Positions 36,263-45,881 are shown, counted from the stretch's first letter. The stretch is DNA of 64,000 nucleotides from Paenibacillus sp. N3.4 (GCF_008017805.1 NZ_VRTT01000028.1:1-64000), one strand, 5' to 3'. The notes: generated from the letters alone by a model not told the origin. Made by a program: numbers and translations.

Positions 36263-37582
36263 ATGAGCAATAGAACGACTGTCATGGTAAGTATTGTTCT
36301 TGCCATGCTCGTAGCTTCGATGGATACAACGATTGCCAATACGACCATGCCGATAATCGTAAATGAAATTGGCGGAAATGATTTATATGCATGGGCATTT
36401 ACTTCCTATATGATCTTGTCAACGGTCCTTGCGCCAGTAGCTGGCCGTTTGTCTGATTTATTCGGACGGAAAAGGATATACGCAGCGGGGATCGTATTAT
36501 TTCTGTTCGGGTCCGTACTTTGTGGATTTTCTCATAGTATGGTGGAATTGATCATTTTTCGGGCGATTCAAGGGATCGGGGCAGGGGTTATGATGCCGTT
36601 TCCTTCGATTATTGCCGGAGATCTTTATCCCGTCGAACAACGTGGCAAAGTGCAAGCTTTCTTTACGGCGATGTGGGGTTTATCGGCTGTACTGGCTCCG
36701 CTTCTAGGAACATTTTTTGTTACCTATTTGAGCTGGCGTTGGATTTTCTTCGTTAATGTTCCCATCTGTCTCATATCGCTGCTTACCTTAAAGCCATACA
36801 AGGAAGTGTATCAACCGAAAAAAGCTTCGATTGATTATGGCGGTGCGATTTTATTCGCCGGAGGCATATCACTGCTGCTGCTCACAACTGCCGTTGATCA
36901 TTACAGTCTTGTGTATGGAGCAGTAGGAATCCTGCTTATGATTGCTTTCTTCTTTTATGAAAAAAGGCATCCAGCTCCTATCGTGCCTTTGAATTTATTG
37001 CGTAATCGTCCAGTTGCCATTATGATCGCGGGCTCTTTCGTCAGTTGTGCCGCATTGTTTGGAACGTCCAGCTTTATACCGCTATTCCTTCAAAACCAAG
37101 GACATTCGTTATTTATTAGTGGAATTGCCTTATTGGGAACGTCGATCGGCTGGATGGCTGTTGCTGTTCCCAGTGGGAAATGGGTACTGCGTTTTGGGTA
37201 TAAGCCTCTGCTTTTGGCTGGCAACGGGTTACTTGTGATCACGGCCATTCTGTTGTTCTTCATTCATGAAGAAACTTCTTTCTGGTACGCTTTCGGTGCT
37301 TTGACCATGCTCGGTTTAGCATTTGGATTAATTTTCACTGTATCTACGATTGGATCACAACAGCTTGTTGAAGTGCATCAGAAGGGGATATCTACATCCT
37401 TACAGTTGTTTGCTCGCAATATCGGCACGGCTGTGAGTGTAACCATCATGGGGGCAATCATAACGAAATCAAGTACATTCTATGCGGGTATTCATGGAAT
37501 GTTCGTGTTCGGTTTATTAGTCAGTTTACTGTCCTTTCTCATTCCGATAGCCATTCGTTCCAAAGCAAAACAAATGGGCTAA
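36263..37582 (+). CDS. MFS drug transporter, EmrB/QacA type
   Basis: A 439-residue membrane protein with 12-14 helices. It has the D1 motif LVASMDTTIANTTMPIIVNE, motif A GRLSDLFGRKR and RAIQGIGAGVMMPFPS, all standard for DHA-type proton antiporters. AGGAGG precedes the ATG. It is divergent from TauE/SafE and followed by a strong terminator. Substrates cannot be told from sequence. Confidence 0.9.
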   Translation: MSNRTTVMVSIVLAMLVASMDTTIANTTMPIIVNEIGGNDLYAWAFTSYMILSTVLAPVAGRLSDLFGRKRIYAAGIVLFLFGSVLCGFSHSMVELIIFRAIQGIGAGVMMPFPSIIAGDLYPVEQRGKVQAFFTAMWGLSAVLAPLLGTFFVTYLSWRWIFFVNVPICLISLLTLKPYKEVYQPKKASIDYGGAILFAGGISLLLLTTAVDHYSLVYGAVGILLMIAFFFYEKRHPAPIVPLNLLRNRPVAIMIAGSFVSCAALFGTSSFIPLFLQNQGHSLFISGIALLGTSIGWMAVAVPSGKWVLRFGYKPLLLAGNGLLVITAILLFFIHEETSFWYAFGALTMLGLAFGLIFTVSTIGSQQLVEVHQKGISTSLQLFARNIGTAVSVTIMGAIITKSSTFYAGIHGMFVFGLLVSLLSFLIPIAIRSKAKQMG

Positions 37583-37603
37583 GGAATTTGAGGTCTGAAA
37601 GCA

Positions 37604-37655
37604 AAAGGAAAAGAGCCTGAAGGCGGTGAAAACCGCTTCCTGGCTCTTTTCCTTT
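37604..37655 (+). terminator. Terminator after the MFS gene
   Basis: AAAGGAAAAGAGCC (37604-37617) pairs with GGCTCTTTTCCTTT (37642-37655), with an inner AAGCGGT-type stem. Confidence 0.85.
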
Positions 37656-37701
37656 ATGTATAAAGCTGAGTGATTTAATGAGCTTACTGAGCTGATCGAA
37701 A

Positions 37702-38871
37702 TTAAGAAGTGAAATTTCGTGTAGGCCGTGCAGTCAGGACATCATAATAGGCAGGCTGCTTATCGGGAGCTTCGGAGTTCTTAGCAGCGCTCAAATCGCG
37801 TATGTAAGCAGCAAAAATAAACTTGCCTTCAAATGGCTTGCTGGTTATCCACATTTCCGCAGGAAAGCTCGTACGATCAGAACGAAAAGCAATCGTTTCG
37901 AAGCGCTTTCCGATGAGTGTGATATCTTGTCGGATAAGCAACCGATACATGGAAGCAGCAGCTTGCCCGTCTTGGTCGAAGGGAAACAGAAAATCAAATA
38001 GCGTACGATTCAGCGCTTCTTTCCTTGAATAACCGAAGGTTGTTTCCGCAATCGGATTAAGATCAATAGTCCATCCACGATGATTAAATAAAAGGATACA
38101 GTCCGGGTTTGAGTCCATCATGGAGGCTTTAAGTCCTATTTGTTCTTCATGCAGGCGATCATGCTTCAATGAACTGATCAAACTGATGGAAAAGAGAATG
38201 ACGGCGCCAAAAGCTACATACATCGCGAGAAGACTGGGGCCCATGGTTACGTCATACATTGGAGAATTAGGATAGTCAAGATTGCAGTAGGTGATCTCAG
38301 TCGCAACCATTCCTATATAATGCATGGAAGTGATGGCCACACCCATGAATATACTATTAATCATAAATCGTTGATAATGATAACGGCATAAATAAAGTGC
38401 TGTTATAGAAACTCCTATCGCTATGACGATTGATAAGGTAAAAGGGATCGAAAGATAACTGATTTTCATATCTGTGGGAGCCGTCAAGCCAGTATAATGC
38501 ATCCCGCTTATGGCAAGTCCCATAAAAATACCGCCGATGATTAAATGGGCTACTTTTAGATGAGAGAGAAAGGTTATGAAGTAACCGACGACAGAACCGA
38601 TTAAAGCTAGAAGAATGGAGACAAGCACCGTCTGAAATTGAAATGAAATGCTCTGAGGTAACGGATATGCCAGCATCGCAATGAAATGCATGGACCAAAT
38701 GCCTACTCCCATAACGATGGCGCAGCAAAAAACCCATAACTTATGATACCAGCCTTTTGATATGGAGATTTTTTTGCTTAGACTTAAAGCAGTGTAAGAA
38801 GCAAACAAAATGATAAAGAAGGATAGTAGAATAAGATGGAAATGATACTCATTGATTACAGCGTAAGGCAC
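37702..38871 (-). CDS. MHYT-PAS membrane sensor protein
   Basis: A 389-residue protein. Seven hydrophobic helices (about residues 8-250) carry three MHYT-type motifs: SMHFIAML, SGMHYTGL and SMHYIGMV. This module is thought to bind a metal and sense oxygen, CO or NO. A PAS domain follows (about residues 270-370, LFNHRGWTIDLNPIAETTFGYS). There is no GGDEF, EAL or kinase domain, so the output is unclear. The GTG at 38871 has AAAGGAGAGG 8 bp upstream; a longer frame to 39045 has no ribosome binding site. Confidence 0.85.
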   Translation of the reverse strand: MPYAVINEYHFHLILLSFFIILFASYTALSLSKKISISKGWYHKLWVFCCAIVMGVGIWSMHFIAMLAYPLPQSISFQFQTVLVSILLALIGSVVGYFITFLSHLKVAHLIIGGIFMGLAISGMHYTGLTAPTDMKISYLSIPFTLSIVIAIGVSITALYLCRYHYQRFMINSIFMGVAITSMHYIGMVATEITYCNLDYPNSPMYDVTMGPSLLAMYVAFGAVILFSISLISSLKHDRLHEEQIGLKASMMDSNPDCILLFNHRGWTIDLNPIAETTFGYSRKEALNRTLFDFLFPFDQDGQAAASMYRLLIRQDITLIGKRFETIAFRSDRTSFPAEMWITSKPFEGKFIFAAYIRDLSAAKNSEAPDKQPAYYDVLTARPTRNFTS

Positions 38872-39077
38872 GCGTAATTCCTCTCCTTTTTTCAGTAAAG
38901 TATTAGAGGCGACATAAAAAATCGAGGGAACCGAGTTGACCATTTTCTGTGCTTCCTGTAATCTGTGTTTTATTATAGTATCCAAAAAATGACATGTACA
39001 TAGCGGGAAATGTTTCATTTCATCGAATTGTGTCGAAACGCACAAATATTTAAAATAAATGAATGGCAGGAGACGAA

Positions 39078-39728
39078 ATGAGAAATAAACAGAGTAAAAA
39101 AGGGATCATTTTTGATATGGATAATACCTTACTTCGTTCTCACATTAATTTTCAAGCCATGAAGCAGGAAATAGTCAGCTATTTAACGGAAAAAGATATG
39201 TTGCCGAAATCATTCTGTATGCAGGAGCATACGACTTCCACGGTCATTCAATTTGCCAAGGAGCGTGGTCTTTCGGAACACATGTTTTATGAGGTTATGG
39301 GAATCGCTGCTCGGCACGAGTTAGCAGGTATGGAGGGGGCGGGTCTGGAGCCTTTTGTTCAACCACTTCTGGAAACATTGATGGGCCGTTATGTTCTTGT
39401 CATCGTAACGAATAATGCCTATGCGGCAGCGCAGCATGTACTTGAGCTTACAGAAATTGCAGGTTACTTTGATAGGGTGATAGGAAGAGAACAAATGGAA
39501 GCCATGAAGCCTTCCCCTTCGGGATATTTGGCTGCCAAAAAGCATTTTCCACACATTCAGGATAGGGAATGGATTTCAATCGGTGATTCATGGATAGACG
39601 GGATGGCATCAATGGAAGCTGGCATTCCATTCATTAGCTATGGAGGCGAAGAGGAATGGATGGAAAAGAAGGGCGTTAAGGTCGTTGCTCACATTGACAA
39701 TATATTGGATCTGTTAGATTATTTATAG
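39078..39728 (+). CDS. HAD family hydrolase
   Basis: A 216-residue haloacid-dehalogenase-type phosphatase. Motif I is FDMDNTLL (nucleophile and acid Asp), motif II VTNNAY and motif III/IV GDSWIDGMASMEAG, all typical of subfamily IA phosphoglycolate-phosphatase-like proteins. CAGGAG lies 6 bp upstream of ATG 39078. It precedes a GNAT acetyltransferase gene by 35 bp and probably shares its transcript. The substrate is unknown. Confidence 0.85.
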   Translation: MRNKQSKKGIIFDMDNTLLRSHINFQAMKQEIVSYLTEKDMLPKSFCMQEHTTSTVIQFAKERGLSEHMFYEVMGIAARHELAGMEGAGLEPFVQPLLETLMGRYVLVIVTNNAYAAAQHVLELTEIAGYFDRVIGREQMEAMKPSPSGYLAAKKHFPHIQDREWISIGDSWIDGMASMEAGIPFISYGGEEEWMEKKGVKVVAHIDNILDLLDYL

Positions 39729-39763
39729 ATGTTCAAAAGATAATAAGAGAGAAGTGACTGTAT

Positions 39764-40201
39764 ATGCTGATCGACATTAAATCCCGACTCCATGAGGATC
39801 TCATTCAAGAGTTATTGAGTTATAGCGTGTTTCCCGACCCGGATCGACTCGAACAGGCAACAAAGGAATATGAGACCGATAAAAACTTATGGTTGTTCGG
39901 CTATGAATCGGAAGGCAGGCTTGTAGGTATAATTGGCTTCCGAATCAATGATGGCCAAGAGATGAGGATTACCCACTTGACTGTAGAACCTGAAAGCAGA
40001 GGCGTTGGTTTCGGGCGCGGGATCATTCTGGAAATTATCGAAGACATGCATCCTGTTACGATTGAAGTGGAAGCGGATGAAGAGACGGTCCAGTTTTACC
40101 GCAATATTGGATTCCGTATAAGCAGCCTAGGGGAGAAATACCCAGGTATGGAAAACTTCTTATGTGTCTACGAAGTAGAAGAAGCAAACGAAGAGGAATA
40201 A
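39764..40201 (+). CDS. GNAT family N-acetyltransferase
   Basis: A 145-residue protein with the GNAT fold. VEPESRGVGFGRGIILEI near residue 76 is the acetyl-CoA-binding motif A, followed by YRNIGFR (motif B). Its acceptor substrate is unknown. It follows the HAD gene closely; a strong terminator comes right after it. Confidence 0.85.
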   Translation: MLIDIKSRLHEDLIQELLSYSVFPDPDRLEQATKEYETDKNLWLFGYESEGRLVGIIGFRINDGQEMRITHLTVEPESRGVGFGRGIILEIIEDMHPVTIEVEADEETVQFYRNIGFRISSLGEKYPGMENFLCVYEVEEANEEE

Positions 40202-40207
40202 AGATTA

Positions 40208-40251
40208 AAGAAGTGCATTCGTGGGTGTTGCCCACTCGAATGTACTTCTTT
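40208..40251 (+). terminator. Terminator after the GNAT gene
   Basis: AAGAAGTGCATTCG pairs with CGAATGTACTTCTT, with an inner TGGG/CCCA stem, followed by seven T residues. Confidence 0.88.
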
Positions 40252-40383
40252 TTTTGTTTCGATGATTCCCTTGTCATATAGACAAGGAATCGGCATATAG
40301 TATTATGCGAACGATTACAAAAGAAATTGCAAGGGATTAAAAGTGAAGATAGCTGCTCATTAAGAAGATACGGAGGTTCTGTT

Positions 40384-41190
40384 ATGCTGCATATTGTCGT
40401 TTGTATCAAGCAGGTGCCCGACTCCAGAGAAATTCGTATTGATCCCAAAAATAATACATTAATTCGCCAAGGTGTGCCAAGCATTGTGAATTTTTATGAT
40501 ATGCATGGGTTGGAAGAGGCACTTCGCATCAAAGATGAGCTAGGAGCTAGAGTCACCGTTGTGACAATGGGGCCGCCGCCTGCGGAGAAGGGCTTGAAGG
40601 AATGCATTTCTTTGGGCGCGGACGAAGCCGTATTAGTGACGGATCGTGGTTTTGCGGGAGCGGACACGCTTGCCACTTCATATGTGGTGGCACGGACCAT
40701 TCGTAAGATTGCTGAAACATGGGGCGAGGTTGATATCGTTTTCTGCGGTAAACAGACACTGGATGGCGATACCGGACAGGTAGGTCCTGGCGTCGCGTGT
40801 AGGCTGGATTTGGAGCAACTGACATATGTGAACAAAGTGGTTGAGGTCAATGAGTTGAAGCGAAAAGTAACGGTGCACCGGCTTCTGGAAGACGGTATCG
40901 AAGTTGTTGAGACAAGCATGCCTGTTTTGATAACGGCTCTCAAAGAGATGAACAAGGTGAGGCGAGCATCGCTTCCGGGCATGGTTAGAGCAGCTCGTTA
41001 CAAGCCGACCGTATGGACAACGGCGGATTTTCCGGATTTGGAGCGAGCCAAAATTGGGCTGAAGGGATCTCCGACGATTGTAGCCAAAACGTGGGTACCG
41101 GAAGTAAGAGCGGTTCATTCACACTTTATTACGTATGATTCACCGGAAGAGGCGGCTCATATACTCATAGATAAGCTTTGGGGCTCGTAA
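40384..41190 (+). CDS. fixA: Electron transfer flavoprotein beta subunit (FixA type)
   Basis: A 268-residue ETF-beta. HIVVCIKQVPDSREIRID at the start, GVPSIVNFYDMHGLEEALRI and CGKQTLDGDTGQVGPGVA are diagnostic. It should bind AMP or FAD and form a dimer with the next product. GGAGG precedes the ATG at 40384. It is the first of four genes in the order fixA-B-C-X, a unit that passes electrons to quinone or ferredoxin. Confidence 0.92.
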   Translation: MLHIVVCIKQVPDSREIRIDPKNNTLIRQGVPSIVNFYDMHGLEEALRIKDELGARVTVVTMGPPPAEKGLKECISLGADEAVLVTDRGFAGADTLATSYVVARTIRKIAETWGEVDIVFCGKQTLDGDTGQVGPGVACRLDLEQLTYVNKVVEVNELKRKVTVHRLLEDGIEVVETSMPVLITALKEMNKVRRASLPGMVRAARYKPTVWTTADFPDLERAKIGLKGSPTIVAKTWVPEVRAVHSHFITYDSPEEAAHILIDKLWGS

Positions 41191-41244
41191 GGGATGAGAC
41201 AGGCTGCAAAGCTTGAACATGTCAAATGAACGGGGGCAGGAATC

Positions 41245-42387
41245 ATGGCAAAAGAACAAGCAGACGAGCTTACGGAAGCGGCAATGCCGGATTGGTCGGC
41301 ATATCGCGGGGTACTTATTGTAGTGGAGCAGCGTGATGGCGAAGCGAAGAAGGTTTCGTGGCAGCTTCTGGGCGAAGGGAGGAAGCTTGCGACGAAGCTG
41401 GAGGCGCCGCTCATGGCGCTCGTCATCGGCGAGGATGTGGCACATCTCGCTGAGGAAGCCATACAATACGGCGCTGATCGCGTTTATCTATGCGAAGCGC
41501 CGGAGCTTCGCGACTATCGTACCCGGCCTTACAGCCGGGTCTGTTTGAAGCTGATCGAGGAAGCGAAGCCCGAGATCGTGCTGTTTGGCGCGACAGCCAC
41601 AGGGCGCGATTTGGCAGGTGCGATTGCGACGCACCTGCCGACAGGTCTTACGGCCGACACGACGCAGCTCGATGTCGAGCCGCCGCCGTCGCGGCTGCTG
41701 CTGGCCAGTCGGCCGGCTTTCTCCGAGAAGATGATGGCAACCATCCTCTGCAAGCAGTACCGACCGCAGATGGCGACAGCTCGCGCGGGCGTGTTTCAGG
41801 CGCTGCCGAAGGACGCGGCGCGTCAAGGCGAGATCGTGCGCATCGACTCGACGATGCGCGAAGAGGAGATCGCCGCGCAGGTACTGAATTTCCTGCGCGA
41901 GACTGGCAAGCTGAATCTCGAGGAAGCCGAGATTATTGTCGCTGGGGGCCGGGGACTGGGCGGCCCCGAGGCCTTCAAGCTGCTCGCCGAGCTGGCGGAG
42001 GCGCTCGGCGGTGTCGTTGGCGCATCCCGCGCGGCCGTCGATGCGGGATGGATCGGACATGAGCACCAGGTCGGTCAGACCGGTGCGACCGTAAGGCCGA
42101 AGCTGTATGTCGCCGTCGGGATCTCCGGCGCCGTCCAGCATACCGTTGGCATGGGTCAGGCGGACGTTGTTGTAGCAATTAACAAGGATGCCAAAGCACC
42201 GATTTTTCAATTTGCGCATTACGGAATTGTGGGCGATTTATTTAAAATCGTACCCGCGATAACGGAAGAAGCGAGGAAACGCAAACCGCAATCAAGCATG
42301 CCGCCGACTGCAACGGATACTCCCGTATCCGCTCGAAGTACATCTTCCGAGGAAACGGATATTCGCGAAAGGAGTGAAGCCGGATGA
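41245..42387 (+). CDS. fixB: Electron transfer flavoprotein alpha subunit (FixB type)
   Basis: A 380-residue ETF-alpha. The C-terminal FAD-binding domain has GGRGLGGPEAFKLL, GHEHQVGQTG (about residue 272) and VGISGAVQHTVGM, all standard. A C-terminal tail of about 35 residues rich in Ser, Thr and Pro is extra. The ribosome binding site is GGGGGCAGG, 55 bp after fixA. The part from about 41390 to 42160 is clearly richer in GC than its neighbours and contains long overlapping open frames on the other strand. Confidence 0.92.
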   Translation: MAKEQADELTEAAMPDWSAYRGVLIVVEQRDGEAKKVSWQLLGEGRKLATKLEAPLMALVIGEDVAHLAEEAIQYGADRVYLCEAPELRDYRTRPYSRVCLKLIEEAKPEIVLFGATATGRDLAGAIATHLPTGLTADTTQLDVEPPPSRLLLASRPAFSEKMMATILCKQYRPQMATARAGVFQALPKDAARQGEIVRIDSTMREEEIAAQVLNFLRETGKLNLEEAEIIVAGGRGLGGPEAFKLLAELAEALGGVVGASRAAVDAGWIGHEHQVGQTGATVRPKLYVAVGISGAVQHTVGMGQADVVVAINKDAKAPIFQFAHYGIVGDLFKIVPAITEEARKRKPQSSMPPTATDTPVSARSTSSEETDIRERSEAG

Positions 42388-43693
42388 ATGAGAAGTTTCA
42401 TGCCATTGTTGTCGGGGGTGGGCCTGCCGGGTCGCAGCTGCCTTGACGATGGCTCGGGCTGGCTTATCCGTTGTTTTATTAGAACGCGGTGAGTTCCCAG
42501 GAGCCAAAAATATTTTCGGCGGTGTTCTTTACCGCAAGCAAATCGAGGAGCTTGTCCCTGAGTTCTGGAAAGAAAAAAACTTTCCAATGGAGCGTTATAT
42601 TGTCGAACAACGGATCTGGATGATGGGGAAAGAATCGATGGTAACGTTCGGACATCGGAATGAAGCGTATAAAGAGCCTTACAACTGCTTTACAGGTCTG
42701 CGCGTGAAATTCGACCAATGGTTCGCCGAGAAAGCTGTTGCAGCAGGGGCAATCCCTATTTACGAAACAGTTGCTTTGGATGTGATACGAGAAGGTAATC
42801 GTGTAGTCGGTGTGCGTACGGATAGAGAAGATGGCGACTTGTATGCCGACGTTGTCATCATTGCCGATGGAGTCAACTCGCTGCTTGGCAAAGCGATGGG
42901 CATTCATAAAGAATGGATGCCGGATGAAGTCTCTTTGGCTGTGAAGGAAGTGATTGCGCTGCCGAGAGAGAAGATCGAGGATCGTTTCGGCTTGGAAGGC
43001 GATGAAGGCGTCACGATAGAGTTCATGGGAGAAACATCGCTCGGTATGGCAGGCATGGGTTTTCTTTATACGAATAAAGAAACCATTTCTCTCGGAGTAG
43101 GTGTCATGGTCAATCACCTGCGAGACAAAAAAGTGAAGCCTTATGCTGTACTAGAAGCCGTTAAACAGCATCCCATGATCCGCAAGCTCATCCAAGGCGG
43201 AGAAACCAAGGAGTACTCCGGTCATTTAATACCCGAAGGTGGCTTTCACTCCATTCCGCCTCTATCCGGCGAAGGTTGGTGCGTATGTGGCGATGCTGCG
43301 CAGCTCATCAACTTTGTGCATCGGGAAGGCACGAATTTAGCGATGACTTCAGGGCGTTTGGCTGGGGAGGCCATTGTCGAAGCAAAGGAACGCGGCGATT
43401 TTTCAGCAGCATCGCTGAAAGCTTACGACATGAAGATTCGTGAATCATTTGTGCACAAAGACTTGCAAAAATATAAAGGAATGCATCAATTCCTCAGAGA
43501 ACAAGACCCTGAACTCCTTTTTGATAAGCTGCCAAGAGCGTTGAATGAAGCCGCTTATAACATGTTCCTCGTCGATGGGATCACCAAAGCCGACAAACAA
43601 AAAATGGCCGTGAAGCTGATTAGGAATGCTGCCGGAGGCACGATGAATCTAATGAAGCTTGGCTATAAAGGATGGAGGGCGATGAACGGATGA
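42384..43693 (+). pseudogene. fixC: FixC-type flavoprotein (ETF-quinone oxidoreductase-like), frameshifted
   Basis: The ATG at 42384 overlaps the fixB stop by 4 bp. The frame reads MNEKFHAIVVGGGPAGS, the FAD-binding motif, and then breaks at about 42432. Adding one base restores AAALTMARAGLSVVLLERG and a protein of about 436 residues. Further marks are FPGAKNIFGG, CGDAAQLINFVHREGTNLA (second FAD contact) and HKDLQKYKGMHQFL. It accepts electrons from FixAB. The frameshift falls in the FAD motif and would abolish function unless it is a sequence error. Confidence 0.88.
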
Positions 43694-43977
43694 CGCAAAG
43701 CGATATTGCGGATAAGCTATTTACCATTCGTTACAAATGTGATGATAAATCGCACCTCGTTATTAAGGATACGCAAACGTGTCTGAACTGTGTGACCAAG
43801 GATTGCAACTATTTCTGCCCATCGGATGTATATGAATGGGAGAAGAAGCTTAAAATTACGACCGTGGCTTTCGAAAATTGTATTGAATGCGGAACTTGCC
43901 GAATCGCTTGCCCTTCTTATAATATTGACTGGGTATATCCGAAAGGCGGGCACGGAATCACGTATAAATTTGGCTGA
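43690..43977 (+). CDS. fixX: Ferredoxin-like protein FixX
   Basis: A 95-residue iron-sulfur protein. CLNCVTKDCNYFCPSDV and CIECGTCRIACP hold the cysteines for a 4Fe-4S cluster. It ends the fixABCX unit, with ATG 43690 overlapping the fixC stop by 4 bp. It should pair with FixC to pass electrons to quinone or another acceptor. A strong terminator follows. Confidence 0.93.
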   Translation: MTQSDIADKLFTIRYKCDDKSHLVIKDTQTCLNCVTKDCNYFCPSDVYEWEKKLKITTVAFENCIECGTCRIACPSYNIDWVYPKGGHGITYKFG

Positions 43978-43984
43978 GCTTCAT

Positions 43985-44037
43985 GAAACAAAGAACGGAG
44001 CAAAGGGCTGCAGCAGCCTTGCTCCGTTCTTTGTTTC
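43985..44037. terminator. Terminator of the fixABCX operon
   Basis: GAAACAAAGAACGGAGC (43985-44001) pairs with GCTCCGTTCTTTGTTTC (44021-44037), with an inner GGCTGC/GCAGCC stem. Confidence 0.92.
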
Positions 44038-44049
44038 GTCGCTTCTTTT

Positions 44050-44244
44050 TTACGCGTGATAGCTTCCCATCGGTTCGTTTAATACCCATTCCAAAAGGTC
44101 AATCATATCAGTAAGTCGTTCGTTATGAATGTTTAGCGCTTCATGCTCGGCATCGTTCCCCGCCTGTGCTACACGCGATTGAAGGGTTTGCTGCTGCTGG
44201 CGCAGCTCGTTGACTTTGCGTTTAATTTGGTTTTCTGTTCTCAT
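44050..44244 (-). CDS. Small coiled-coil-like hypothetical protein
   Basis: A 64-residue protein, MRTENQIKRKVNELRQQQQ at the start, highly charged and Gln-rich. It is predicted to be mostly helical (HERLTDMIDLLEWVLNE at the end). GAGGAG lies 7 bp before the ATG at 44244. The function is unknown. It is convergent with fixX and shares its terminator region. Confidence 0.7.
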   Translation of the reverse strand: MRTENQIKRKVNELRQQQQTLQSRVAQAGNDAEHEALNIHNERLTDMIDLLEWVLNEPMGSYHA

Positions 44245-44420
44245 TTCTGACTCCTCTTCGCAGATCATCTATCTTTACTATACGCGTAAATAGGCTAGAA
44301 CTTCAAATATGTCATCATCTATCCTGTAGCGAACTTTTTTGAGGACGAATTTGCATTGACAATGGCGAAGTATGTTATCATAATATTAAGTTATGTATAT
44401 ATGCTAAGCTAAGCGATTAC

Positions 44421-45245
44421 TTGGAGGTAGTACCCATTACTAACATTGTCCTGAACGACGCTATGACCATGTTGAAGAAGACAAGCCGCACTTTTTATAT
44501 TCCGATTAGTCAACTGGATTTAGGCTTGAGAGAGGCTGTCTCTTCTGCCTATTTATGTATGCGAGCTATAGATGAAATCGAGGATCATGAACAGCTTGAA
44601 GATCCGTTGAAAGTACAACTTCTCATGAGCATACACGAAGCATTCGAATCCCCGCATGTTATTGAAGAAACGCAAAAAGTGCTTTCACCGTATCGTGAGG
44701 TATTACCGGATGTTACGATGCAGCTTCATGAATGGTCTCTACTTTGTCCGACTACTGCTTTTCCCATAGTAAGCCGCTATATGGCGAAAATGGCTTTGGA
44801 AATGGCAGAATGGGTGCAGCATGGATGGCATATTCATACGGAAGAAGATTTGGATCGTTATACATATAGTGTAGCGGGTATGGTTGGAGAAATGCTCTCA
44901 GAACTATGGGCTTGGAATGACGGGACGCAGTCTGATCTTACGAAAGCAGTCGCATTCGGAAGAGGCTTGCAAGCTGTTAATATTCTTCGAAATCGAGAAG
45001 AAGATCTTAAACGTGGCGTTGACTTTTACCCTGATGGCTGGGGATTCAAAGAAATGCAGCAGTATACGCGTCGTAACCTAGATATCGCGGATGCTTATAT
45101 CGCTGATTTAAAGGAAGGTCCGGCCTTGAAATTTTGTAAGATTCCTTTAGCGTTAGCTCATGCGACAGTCAATTTGATTTCCATGGGCGGAAGTAAATTG
45201 ACAAGAGATGCGGTTTTGAAAATCGTAAATCGAATCTCCAAATAA
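44421..45245 (+). CDS. Squalene/phytoene synthase family protein
   Basis: A protein of up to 274 residues in the trans-isoprenyl diphosphate head-to-head synthase family. Family marks are SRTFYIPIS, YLCMRAIDEIED (first Asp-rich motif, D-x-x-x-D) and GRGLQAVNILRNREEDLKRG (second motif, with Asn for the usual Asp after R). Such enzymes make squalene or phytoene-type C30/C40 precursors. No other carotenoid or hopanoid gene lies nearby. The start is unclear: GGAGGT at 44423 lies inside the TTG-started frame, and the codon at the right distance is ATT (44436); the first ATG is at 44463. Confidence 0.83.
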   Translation: MEVVPITNIVLNDAMTMLKKTSRTFYIPISQLDLGLREAVSSAYLCMRAIDEIEDHEQLEDPLKVQLLMSIHEAFESPHVIEETQKVLSPYREVLPDVTMQLHEWSLLCPTTAFPIVSRYMAKMALEMAEWVQHGWHIHTEEDLDRYTYSVAGMVGEMLSELWAWNDGTQSDLTKAVAFGRGLQAVNILRNREEDLKRGVDFYPDGWGFKEMQQYTRRNLDIADAYIADLKEGPALKFCKIPLALAHATVNLISMGGSKLTRDAVLKIVNRISK

Positions 45246-45274
45246 GGAGAAAGACGCTCGAAGGGTCATAAAAG

Positions 45275-45308
45275 AAGCCGGTAGCTAGCGTTGCCGGTTT
45301 TTTTTCTG
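45275..45308 (+). terminator. Terminator after the squalene/phytoene synthase gene
   Basis: AGCCGG and CCGGTT arms flank a loop, followed by eight T residues. Confidence 0.7.
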
Positions 45309-45375
45309 TCTTTTTGGAAATCAGCGTACGTCTGCTTCATAGCTTCAATTAACATAGGTGAATGGGGAGGTACAT

Positions 45376-45798
45376 ATGGGTACACTGACGAAGGCGATAT
45401 TATTAGCGGCCAAAGCTCATGACGGTCAAACCGATAAAGGCGGTAATCCGTATATCTTGCACCCAATTCGGCTAGCCAGCAAGACAAGAACATTGGAAGA
45501 ATCCATCGTAGCTGTTTTGCATGATGTCGTGGAGGATTCTAGTTATACGCTGTTTGATTTGAAAAAAGAAGGCTTCAGTGAAGAGATTATTCAAGCATTG
45601 GATTGTCTGACGCGCAGAGCTGACGAATCGTATGAGCAGTTTATAAGGCGAATCAAACAAAATCCGTTAGCCGCGAATGTCAAGCTTTTGGATATTGAGG
45701 ATAATAAAGACATCAGCCGCATTCCGAAGCCAACGGAGAAGGATTATGAAAGATTAAACAAATACAATAAGGCGATTGACATATTATTAGGACTTTAG
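45376..45798 (+). CDS. HD-domain phosphohydrolase (SpoT/MESH-like)
   Basis: A 140-residue protein. AILLAAKAHDGQTDKGGNPYI, then HPIRLA and AVLHDVVEDS form the His-Asp metal site of RelA/SpoT-type hydrolases, without the synthetase half. Single-domain proteins of this type may cleave ppGpp or another nucleotide. ATG 45376 has GGGAGG 7 bp upstream. The function is inferred from motifs only. Confidence 0.82.
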   Translation: MGTLTKAILLAAKAHDGQTDKGGNPYILHPIRLASKTRTLEESIVAVLHDVVEDSSYTLFDLKKEGFSEEIIQALDCLTRRADESYEQFIRRIKQNPLAANVKLLDIEDNKDISRIPKPTEKDYERLNKYNKAIDILLGL

Positions 45799-45881
45799 TT
45801 ATCCATTGAAAATGAGTATGATGAGAATAACAAGCTTATTTGCTCATAGAGGGGTAAGCCTTAACCACGAAGAGGTGTTCT

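Noticed and set aside
41488-42219. Long minus-strand frame (243 codons) opposite fixB
   Set aside because: It lies wholly inside a well-conserved ETF-alpha gene, in a GC-rich block where stops are rare, and has Arg/Gln-rich nonsense composition.
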